Origin: an uncultured bacterium
GTDB lineage: Bacteria; Planctomycetota; UBA1135; GCA-002686595
Length of the DNA stretch: 32,730 bases
NCBI GenBank assembly: GCA_937905825.1
Contig: CALCXM010000119.1
Location: forward strand, 1 to 32,730
Reading direction: 5' to 3'
The position numbers were made by a program, and so were the translations under genes. Every line of letters begins with the position of its first letter. Position 1 is the first letter of the stretch. Shown here in pieces: positions 16,599-23,117 of the stretch. The notes under the pieces are model-generated. The model saw nothing but the letters and a program-made list of their open reading frames with translations, had not been told where the DNA came from and did not search any database.

Positions 16599-17332
16599 CA
16601 GTGTTTTCGGTGTTCGATGGTGATCGGGATCTCGCGCGCCAATGTTTGGGCCACTGGGGAACGCAGCAGGGTTTCTTGCCAGAGGCGTTCGAGGGTCGCC
16701 TCGTCGGCGTCCGCGTCGATAAAGAGTCGACCTTCGACACCCGCCATTCCAGGATGGCCTTGGTCTTCTAGCCCCAAGAAGACGAGCACGTTGTCGAGGG
16801 TCGTAGTGAGGCTCACTTCGAGTTCGTAGACTTCGATGTTTTCGCGACTGGCGCGCCAACGCATCCCCACCGAGAGGTCTCCAGCGAGAGCGGCCAGCAG
16901 GTATTCAATCGCACTGGGCGCTGCGTCCTCCGTATCGAAGCTGGCGGGCTGGCCCACGTCGAAGGAATGGTTGCGCACGTAGGCACGCGCCCGCATGGGC
17001 TCCTTGGAGCGCGCGCGAACGGTCCAGCGGTAGTCCTTGGCCGCTTGAATGTCCTGCGCGTAGGCGTCGTCGGGCTCGCCCCCTTTCTTGCGGATGAAGT
17101 AGCTGGTGGAGCCGCCTTCTCCCGGCTGATCGCCCAGCATGTTGTGCCCCACCAGTCGGCACCAAGCGGGAAGGTCGATCCGCACGCTGCTTTCACGGCT
17201 GCGCACTTCCAGCACAGCGCCTCCAGCGATGGGTTGCATCGCCTCGCGGATGATCAACAGCAAGCCGCTTCCGCAGTCCAGGTCACCGCCGTCGCACATG
17301 CCCTCGGGAGTCGGGAGATTTTCAGCGCTCAT
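16598..17332 (-). CDS. TusA-OsmC fusion protein lacking the usual OsmC cysteines
   Basis: 244 residues from ATG 17330-17332; an upstream extension of the frame is not protein-like. Residues about 12-82 form a TusA/SirA-type sulfur-carrier domain: Cys20 in L-D-C-G-S-G-L-L-L-I stands where TusA has its active Cys, but the usual following Pro is Gly. L-P-A-W-C-R and a closing S-x-Y-F-I-R-K also fit. Residues about 102-242 are OsmC/Ohr-like, with P-S-A-I-E-Y-L-L-A-A-L-A-G-D and S-P-V-A-Q-T-L. In catalytic OsmC/Ohr proteins both motifs carry Cys, and here they read Asp152 and Ser225, so peroxidase activity is unlikely. A binding or transfer scaffold for persulfides or thiols is my inference. The gene follows DsrE after 46 bases containing a hairpin. 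Confidence 0.8.
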   Translation of the reverse strand: MSAENLPTPEGMCDGGDLDCGSGLLLIIREAMQPIAGGAVLEVRSRESSVRIDLPAWCRLVGHNMLGDQPGEGGSTSYFIRKKGGEPDDAYAQDIQAAKDYRWTVRARSKEPMRARAYVRNHSFDVGQPASFDTEDAAPSAIEYLLAALAGDLSVGMRWRASRENIEVYELEVSLTTTLDNVLVFLGLEDQGHPGMAGVEGRLFIDADADEATLERLWQETLLRSPVAQTLAREIPITIEHRKH

Positions 17333-17340
17333 GGTTGGTT

Positions 17341-17369
17341 GTGGGCGAGTGGCCATGCCACCCGCCCAC
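17341..17369 (-). promoter_or_regulatory. Intercistronic hairpin just before the TusA-OsmC start
   Basis: GTGGGCG (17341-17347) pairs with 17363-17369, and GTGGC (17349-17353) with GCCAC (17357-17361) around a 3-base loop: 12 bp with one mismatch. The base of the stem is only 8 bases from the ATG of the TusA-OsmC gene, and no T-run follows. It could hide the ribosome-binding region, mark an RNA processing site, or tune expression relative to DsrE. Confidence 0.6.
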
Positions 17370-17378
17370 TCGAATGGC

Positions 17379-17741
17379 TTAGTAGCTGACGCAGGCGGCG
17401 CCCTGCGACAACAATTCCACGAGGCTCGCACCACCCACGATGTTGGCACCAGCGATCAAGTCAGCTTCGTTCAATCCCCGTTTCTTGAAGCACGGCGAGC
17501 AAACCCAAACGATGCCGCCGGCCTTGATGAAGCTCTCGATCAAGCCGCCAAGGGCAGCGAAACCTTCCTCATGAATGTCGTCCGCATAGCCTTTGGTGGC
17601 CAGGCGCACGCCCTCGATGCTGAGGAAGACCGTGGTTTCCTGTTCGGATGCCACCGAGGCGTTCGCGATCACGAAGGCCACAGTGGCCTTGTCGGTGTTG
17701 TCTTTGGAGTACGTCAAGCTGACGCAGAGTTTGTTGGACAT
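17379..17741 (-). CDS. DsrE/DsrF-family sulfur-transfer protein
   Basis: 120 residues from ATG 17739-17741. The frame is open further upstream, but that part overlaps the previous gene and is not protein-like. The fold pattern of DsrE proteins is visible: strand LCVSLTYS, helix, strand TTVFLSIEGV, then V-W-V-C-S-P-C-F-K-K-R-G-L (Cys81, Cys84) and the closing LIAGANIVGGASLVELL. Cys117 is near the end. DsrE-like proteins accept or hand on persulfide sulfur, often from or to TusA-type carriers. Both neighbours carry TusA-like domains, which supports a sulfur-relay role in the cytoplasm. It starts 14 bases after the Zn-ribbon/TusA-like gene. The physiological donor and acceptor are unknown. Confidence 0.85.
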   Translation of the reverse strand: MSNKLCVSLTYSKDNTDKATVAFVIANASVASEQETTVFLSIEGVRLATKGYADDIHEEGFAALGGLIESFIKAGGIVWVCSPCFKKRGLNEADLIAGANIVGGASLVELLSQGAACVSY

Positions 17742-17755
17742 GTTGATGCTTAGGG

Positions 17756-18367
17756 TCAGTGGTCTTGCCGAACGCGAAACCAGTAAAGGGGTGATTCTTG
17801 ATGAATGAGTTGATTGCGAGTGACCCGGCCCCAGGCCGGCAAGTCTTCGGGAGCACCGGGATCTATGGCGCGAACCTGCAGAACCTCGCCCGCCTGCAGC
17901 TTCTTCATTTGGTTGCGGAGTTCGAGGACCAAGTCCCCACAACTCATGTCGTCCGCGTCGAAGAACGCTGCGTGCTGCGGCGCCCCGGCGCTGGACTCGA
18001 GCTCGTCCAAGTCGTCGTCTTCCTCCGTGTCTCCCATCGGGTACTCGGATGCCCAACAGGCGCTGGGATCCCGTTCCATCTGGGCGAGTCGGCGGTCGGC
18101 ATACAACCAGCCGGCTCGGTAGCATTCGAGGCGGCGGATGTTCGTGCGCGCATGCCGGATGAAGGCCTCAAGCGGCTGATTCACTCCATCCGCTAGGCAC
18201 GCAGCACATCGGGGAAGGTCCCGCTGACCCATCAGAAGACTGATGACGGCATCGTGGCCGGTCAGCGCTCGCTCGCAGCCCGTGCAGGGCATCGACCAAC
18301 GCAGTTCGACCTCAGCGATGACATCCTCGGCCTTGACGGCACCCCGGGACTCTTCCCCCATGCTCAC
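17756..18367 (-). CDS. Zn-ribbon protein with C-terminal TusA-like domain
   Basis: 203 residues. The start is a GTG (18365-18367) that overlaps the previous TGA by four bases and has AAGGAG five bases upstream; an ATG two codons later is a weaker option. N-terminal Cys28-x2-Cys31 and Cys54-x2-Cys57 suggest one structural zinc site. A helical, Arg-rich middle and a very acidic linker (about 113-124) follow. Residues about 136-203 resemble TusA/SirA: D-M-S-C-G-D-L-V-L-E-L-R, Q-A-G-E-V-L-Q-V, D-P-G-A-P-E-D-L-P-A-W and a closing Y-W-F-R-V-R. Cys143 is in the active position but is followed by Gly, not the family's usual Pro. A sulfur carrier or adaptor role is inferred. I do not know a named family with this architecture. 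Confidence 0.7.
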   Translation of the reverse strand: MSMGEESRGAVKAEDVIAEVELRWSMPCTGCERALTGHDAVISLLMGQRDLPRCAACLADGVNQPLEAFIRHARTNIRRLECYRAGWLYADRRLAQMERDPSACWASEYPMGDTEEDDDLDELESSAGAPQHAAFFDADDMSCGDLVLELRNQMKKLQAGEVLQVRAIDPGAPEDLPAWGRVTRNQLIHQESPLYWFRVRQDH

Positions 18368-19458
18368 TGAATCTCCTTGAAGGTCAGTTCACGGGTCCAA
18401 CCTTTTTTCTCGCTGGCGCTCGCGCCGTCGAACTCCACATGCGCTTTGGGAAGTGCATTGATGGCGCCCGCTTTCGGTTCAGGTTGAATCAAGAGATCAC
18501 GACCCCGGTTCCAGGTCACGCGGCGCGCGTCGAGGTTTCCGAAGTAGTAGTCAACCCGGGCGGCATCAGGCCCTGCATAGCCATCCGCCAAGGTCAAGGC
18601 GACCTTGTCCGAGTTGGCTTCTGTCACGGCAAAGTCGTCGATGTAGAGGTCCGCCACCGCGACGTCCAAGGGAGTCCAACCCAGGTTGGGAACCCAGAAC
18701 TCGATCCAGCAGTGATAGCTCTGATCCTTCGCCTGTCCGTCGAGGGGCAACTTGAAGAAAGAACCGTAGACCATGCGCGTCGGCAGGCCCACGGAGCGCG
18801 CAGCCGCCGTGTAGAGGCTGTGGAAGTCCGTGCAGTTCCCCGTGCATTTCTCGAAGGCGTAGGTGCTGCTGCCCACTCCCGAAGACTTCATCACGTCGGG
18901 GAACTTCACCCAGTACTGCATGTGACCCAAGGTCCAGTCATAAAGCTTACGGGCCTGCACCATCGGGTTCGTTTCGTCCCCGACCACCTCAGCCGCACCG
19001 GCGCGGATCTCGGGGGTGATCACGACCTGCTGACTTTGCCCCAGGTAGGCGGCCATCTCCGCGCTTTCCGCAGCGGTGAGAGCCCGCGTTCCCTTGGGGT
19101 CCACCGAGTGCGTGGCCTCCTGACGCTTGACCTCGAAGGTCGTGTTGACCTCGAGCGATTCACCACCCCCGGCTAGCTCCAGGTAGAGGAACCGATTGTT
19201 GTTGGCATCCCGCACTTGGCGCGTGGGCACTTCGGCTCCCTTGGAGTTCTTGGCGCTGATTTTCAGTCCCTGGATCTCCTGGAGGCCCTCTCCGTCATCC
19301 GGCAACGCGAACCAGGCGCGAGTCGTTTTGGTGCCCTCGGGCACATCCACGGTAAAGCGGTTTTGGACTTCGAAGGTACGCGTGGTGGACGCGGTGGACG
19401 AACAGGAGGCCAAAGCCAAGAGTCCGAACAGGCACGCGAGTTGTGTTGAATTCTTCAT
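18364..19458 (-). CDS. Transglutaminase-like lipoprotein
   Basis: 364 residues from ATG 19456-19458, preceded by GAGGAA seven bases upstream (19466-19471). A lipoprotein signal ends at Cys19 in L-A-L-A-S-C. Residues about 25-115 form a beta domain with T-R-A-W-F-A-L-P, as often precedes transglutaminase cores. The core (about 165-270) shows Cys209 in T-G-N-C-T-D-F-H, His249 in S-Y-H-C-W-I-E-F and Asp265 in T-P-L-D-V-A, the Cys-His-Asp triad of transglutaminase-like/papain-fold proteins. It may cut or cross-link peptide or isopeptide bonds in the periplasm. It is 17 bases downstream of the porin gene and overlaps the next gene by four bases, so it belongs to the operon. Its link to the sulfur genes is unclear. 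Confidence 0.82.
   Translation of the reverse strand: MKNSTQLACLFGLLALASCSSTASTTRTFEVQNRFTVDVPEGTKTTRAWFALPDDGEGLQEIQGLKISAKNSKGAEVPTRQVRDANNNRFLYLELAGGGESLEVNTTFEVKRQEATHSVDPKGTRALTAAESAEMAAYLGQSQQVVITPEIRAGAAEVVGDETNPMVQARKLYDWTLGHMQYWVKFPDVMKSSGVGSSTYAFEKCTGNCTDFHSLYTAAARSVGLPTRMVYGSFFKLPLDGQAKDQSYHCWIEFWVPNLGWTPLDVAVADLYIDDFAVTEANSDKVALTLADGYAGPDAARVDYYFGNLDARRVTWNRGRDLLIQPEPKAGAINALPKAHVEFDGASASEKKGWTRELTFKEIQ
18373..18378 (-). promoter_or_regulatory. Shine-Dalgarno site deciding the GTG start at 18367
   Basis: AAGGAG lies five bases before the GTG at 18365-18367, inside the last codons of the lipoprotein gene. The spacing favours this GTG over the ATG at 18359-18361. Clear Shine-Dalgarno sites are rare in this window. 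Confidence 0.7.
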
Positions 19459-19475
19459 GGTTCAGTTCCTCGCGA

Positions 19476-20690
19476 TTAGAAGTAGTAGGAGATCCAAAGC
19501 ACCACGCGATCCGCATCGCCATCGGCCATCCCAATGTATTCTGTGCTCCACTTGAGGTACTCGAGCCCGATCTTCAGGTCCTCAAAGTTCCAGCGGGCCG
19601 CCACGTAGGGCACGGTGTTTTTGGCGTAGCCTCCAGCGCTCAGGTCGTCATCGTCCGGGTCCTCGAACGTATAGCCGGCATACAGCGAGGTGCGGTTCGA
19701 CAGCTTGTAGGCCACCTCTCCCCAGCCGCCCATGGAACTCACTTCCATACCGCTCGTCGCGTTCACGCCGGTGATGATTCCGCCACGCACGTCCTTCATG
19801 TTCTCGCCCGTGTGGTACTCGCCAGAAAACGAGAGCGAGTCGGAGAACAGAGGAAACTTCATGTCGACGCCCAGGCTGTTCGAGTCGAAGTCCATCTCGC
19901 CGCCGCCGGTTGCGTCATAGCGCTCCTCGGCCTGGTGGCCCCAGACGCCGAACTGGTAGGGGCCGTTTTTCGCTTTGCCGTGGTAGCCAACGCGAGCGTT
20001 CAGCATGGGACGGCCGGAAGCCTCCCCCGACACCAGGCCCGGGTCGGTAGACGTTCCGCCCACGGCGCCCGTCAAGGCCAGACCGAACTCCGTGATCACT
20101 TGGTTGCCAGCTCCCACCTCCGTGACGTTTTTTGCGGTTAGTTGGGGACGTCGATCCCCGAGGTTGCCGTTGTACCACATCACCGTGTCGTGGTTGACCG
20201 CGGGCATCAGGGGGGAAATGACGTCCCAGTCCTGGCCGGCCAGCACGCTCCAACTTCCCCAGTTCAACCCCAGGTAGCCGAGGCGCATGCGCAAAGCGTT
20301 GCGCGAATCCGAGTCACCTACTCCACTGTTGTAGAAGTCGACCTCCACCTTGCCGCTGAGCTTGGGATTGCCGAGGCCCTTGATCTGCTTGCCGTCGACC
20401 GTCAGGCCCAGGCGCGACAGGCGCGAATGCATCGCGTACTCACTGTTCTTGTTGTCCGGCGAGGCGTCTGGCGAACGAACGTAGTAGGGCGTCTTCGGAT
20501 TGTTGAAGCGATCGGTGTCGTAGACCTGATCGAGGCGCAAGAACCCGTAGAGCTGGACGCGCGAGCCCTTGCCGAGCAGATCGGCCCAGGTGATTCCGTC
20601 CTTGGGGGACACGGAACCTTGCGCGTTGCCGACGGAAGCCAAGGAGGCGCAGGCCAGGGCCAAGGCGCAGGTGCGAAAAGTAGTTTGCAT
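19476..20690 (-). CDS. Outer-membrane beta-barrel porin (DcaP-like)
   Basis: 404 residues with a signal peptide (MQTTFRTCALALACASLASVGNA). The mature part opens with V-Q-L-Y-G-F-L-R-L-D and continues in alternating strands such as K-L-S-G-K-V-E-V-D-F and L-R-M-R-L-G-Y-L-G-L. It ends ...V-V-L-W-I-S-Y-Y-F: the terminal Phe with aromatic and hydrophobic residues at alternating positions is the BAM insertion signal of Gram-negative porins. The Y-G-F-L-R-L-D start and overall size resemble DcaP-type trimeric porins, which take up small or acidic solutes. As the first gene of the six-gene operon it may import the substrate handled by the downstream sulfur and methyltransferase proteins (inference). 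It also shows that this organism has an outer membrane. Confidence 0.85.
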   Translation of the reverse strand: MQTTFRTCALALACASLASVGNAQGSVSPKDGITWADLLGKGSRVQLYGFLRLDQVYDTDRFNNPKTPYYVRSPDASPDNKNSEYAMHSRLSRLGLTVDGKQIKGLGNPKLSGKVEVDFYNSGVGDSDSRNALRMRLGYLGLNWGSWSVLAGQDWDVISPLMPAVNHDTVMWYNGNLGDRRPQLTAKNVTEVGAGNQVITEFGLALTGAVGGTSTDPGLVSGEASGRPMLNARVGYHGKAKNGPYQFGVWGHQAEERYDATGGGEMDFDSNSLGVDMKFPLFSDSLSFSGEYHTGENMKDVRGGIITGVNATSGMEVSSMGGWGEVAYKLSNRTSLYAGYTFEDPDDDDLSAGGYAKNTVPYVAARWNFEDLKIGLEYLKWSTEYIGMADGDADRVVLWISYYF

Positions 20691-21128
20691 GAGATGAAGT
20701 GGGATGGGGATGGGGAAAACACGCTTAAAAACGCGGCCCGCTCCTTTCTCACCTCAGCACTACACGCCCGCCGAATCTAAAGCAGCCTTGCGGCGCTCAC
20801 AGATTCATGGAAACCGACCGGTCCCCGGCAGCGAGCAACGACAAGGCGTTGCGGAGCCGCGAGGGGGCGTCATGTGTTGGGACGCTTGAGCATGTGGATC
20901 CGGTAGGTCACGCCAACGGTATACACGCCGAGGTCCCATTTCGCAAACCTCAATTTTGAGGAGCACGCGCGGCAGTGCCAGCCGGGCCTAGCATAGAACC
21001 GTCGTCGAAAAGAGGCGTTATGGGAAGGTTCTTGCGCCACAGGAGGCAGCACGACCCGATTGCGAGGAAGGCTTCCGGGACAGCGCAATCGGCCCGTGGC
21101 AGGGGATCCCATCCTAGCCCGGCGAGAC
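20691..21128. other. Region between protease and porin operon; likely operon promoter
   Basis: 438 bases; the porin operon promoter must lie here unless the protease gene reads through. I see no clear -35/-10 pair. CCTCAA-TT-TTGAGG (about 20948-20961) is a short inverted repeat that could be an operator. A larger hairpin lies at 21056-21092. A minus-strand frame at 20870-21112 has no signal or domain and is not called. Confidence 0.4.
21056..21092 (-). other. Inverted repeat 3' of the metzincin protease gene
   Basis: CCGATTGCG (21056-21064) pairs perfectly with CGCAATCGG (21084-21092), 9 bp with a 19-base loop that can itself fold (GGA/TCC). It lies 36 bases past the protease stop. There is no T-run on either side, so it may mark an RNA 3' end or protect it rather than terminate transcription. 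Confidence 0.55.
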
Positions 21129-22874
21129 TTAAGGACAGACGCTGAATTCCAAGGCGTCCGTCAATCCCGTGCCCGACGCCGCGCCCGGATCGCGGTACCA
21201 GAACTGGGCGTAGACGCTCGTTCCCGCGCCGATGCCCTGACTTGCGTTGAAGGCCTGAGACCAGAAGAAGTCGAACTCCCCGTCACAAGGGAATTGCGAG
21301 CTCCCGCCGGAGTTGGCGATGGACGTGCGGACCTGGGGACCCTGCACGCAAAGGGTCCCGCCTAAGAGTGGGATGTTCGCGGGGCCGAAGCCGTAGAACA
21401 GCAGGCCACTCTTGTTCGCGACGATCAGCGCCGCTTTGATGTGAAAGTCGTCCGCACCCGACAGACTCGGGGAACCGCTAAAGTCGATCTCCGGCGCACA
21501 GCCGTCCGAGTTGTATTGGGAGCTGCAGTACGCAACGGGCGGCGGGCAATACACCGGCAGACAGCCGGAGGTCTCCACGTGGTTGCGCATGTCGAGAGCA
21601 CTCTGCGGGTGGAACCAGGTGCTGATGTTGCTGAAGCCTCCGCAAACGTGACAGTAGCTCATCAGGGTCCCGGGATAGGTGCAGGCTTGCTGGGTCTGGC
21701 ACTGGCCGAAGTAGCCTGCCGTCGCGCACTCATCGATCGGAGGGCAGTAGTCGTGGGTGTGCGGCGCGCTGAAGTTATGCCCGAGCTCGTGGCCCACTGC
21801 ATAGAAGTCCAGGTTCGCATCGCTCGGCATGACCGGGAAAGTCACCATTCCGTTGCCGTTGCCACTGACGGAGAACTGCCGGGCGGGGTCGCACAGTCCT
21901 CCGATGAAGCCGGCCCCGCAGCCCAAGTTTGCACCGGAAAGCATGTGTCCGATGTCGGCGCCCATGGGCACATTCCCGATCCAGGCGGCCTGGAACTCGT
22001 AGATCATGTCGAGGCAGTTGCCGCCGGTGTCTGGCGCGATCCAGGGGTCCGCGGCGGTCGTGTAGAAGTTGACGTAGGGTAGGGTCAAGACCGTCCCAAC
22101 TTGCGTCTCGAAACGGTTGCTGGCCCAGGCGAAGAGCGACACCACATAGCTCAGGGCCGCGTTGGTATCCCCAAACACTTGGAAGTACTGGTAGTCCGTC
22201 TCTACGGCGATCGCGGCCACGTAGGTTTCGCTTCCCAAGAGCATCGACTGGGACGTGCTCGAGGCTTCCGGATCCCGCAGGACGGGCGCCCGTTGCGTGC
22301 CCGTCTGTTCTTCCAGCGCGTCCATGGCGCAAAGCACGCCGACCTCGCCCCTGCGCTCACGCAGCAGAGCATCCGTCGTCCAGCGCGTGCGCGCATTTGC
22401 CCAGCCCTCGGTCGGATGGGCTTCCGAGAACATGTGCACGAGTCGATCTCCATCTCGAACCCAACCGTGGCAACCAAAACGCGAGAAGGACAGGCTGACC
22501 TCCGAGTCTTCAGAACCCAGCACCGTGCCTTGCCAAACGCTAAGCCCCAGGGGCTCGACAAGTTCCGCTTGCGGTTGACCATTGAGGTGCACACCGATCT
22601 GCATGCGCTCCAAGTCCACAGCCTCAAGTTCGATGTCTAGAGCGGAACCTCCCGGCAGAATCACGTCCCGAAAAACGAGGCGGTCCAACTCTGCCAAGCC
22701 ATCCACACGACCGTCGACCAAACGCAACTCGAGTTCCTGAAGCTCCCCTCCACCAGCGCGCACTTCCAAGGGGAAGGCCACGGGTTCGGCGATTTCCTGG
22801 GCTCCGAGAACTCCAGCCAGGCTGGCGTGAATCAGAACGCAAAGCATCGAACGGAAGCCTGTGGAGATCATCAT
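21129..22874 (-). CDS. Secreted metzincin-type zinc metalloprotease with shared C-terminal module
   Basis: 581 residues from ATG 22872-22874; a second ATG follows directly. A signal peptide runs to about residue 25 (GVLGA-Q). A propeptide-like region (about 30-210) includes Cys135 in F-G-C-H-G, a possible cysteine switch. The catalytic domain (about 215-440) has H-E-L-G-H-N-F-S-A-P-H at 362-372, with zinc ligands His362, His366 and His372 and base Glu363, and a Met-turn at T-L-M-S-Y (Met405). This places it among the reprolysin-like (M12B/M84) metzincins, with several Cys pairs. Residues about 450-581 carry the window's shared module (G-G-T-L-C-V, Y-A-Q-F-W-Y-R-D). It likely degrades extracellular protein. 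It is divergent from the gene at 23118. Confidence 0.88.
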   Translation of the reverse strand: MMISTGFRSMLCVLIHASLAGVLGAQEIAEPVAFPLEVRAGGGELQELELRLVDGRVDGLAELDRLVFRDVILPGGSALDIELEAVDLERMQIGVHLNGQPQAELVEPLGLSVWQGTVLGSEDSEVSLSFSRFGCHGWVRDGDRLVHMFSEAHPTEGWANARTRWTTDALLRERRGEVGVLCAMDALEEQTGTQRAPVLRDPEASSTSQSMLLGSETYVAAIAVETDYQYFQVFGDTNAALSYVVSLFAWASNRFETQVGTVLTLPYVNFYTTAADPWIAPDTGGNCLDMIYEFQAAWIGNVPMGADIGHMLSGANLGCGAGFIGGLCDPARQFSVSGNGNGMVTFPVMPSDANLDFYAVGHELGHNFSAPHTHDYCPPIDECATAGYFGQCQTQQACTYPGTLMSYCHVCGGFSNISTWFHPQSALDMRNHVETSGCLPVYCPPPVAYCSSQYNSDGCAPEIDFSGSPSLSGADDFHIKAALIVANKSGLLFYGFGPANIPLLGGTLCVQGPQVRTSIANSGGSSQFPCDGEFDFFWSQAFNASQGIGAGTSVYAQFWYRDPGAASGTGLTDALEFSVCP

Positions 22875-23117
22875 GTTTCGAAAGTCGCAGGGCCTGGGGA
22901 TCGAGCGAAGTCTCGAACCTACATCAACTCCGGGTTCCCCGCTACAAGCGAGCAAGAACCGAGCAGCCCGGCAGAATCCCAATCAAGCGACTCTGCGCCC
23001 AGGAGAGCTCGATCGCCCCGGTTGGGCTCGATCGGATCGACGATTTGGTTGGTAGTGCAAGCGCCCCCGCCCCCTACTTACTTGCAGGCCCCAACGACAC
23101 CCCTGGCCACCGAGATC

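Noticed and set aside
20870..21112. 80-codon minus-strand frame between protease and porin
   Set aside because: No signal peptide, domain or ribosome site, and it runs through the 9-bp inverted repeat; not supportable as a gene.
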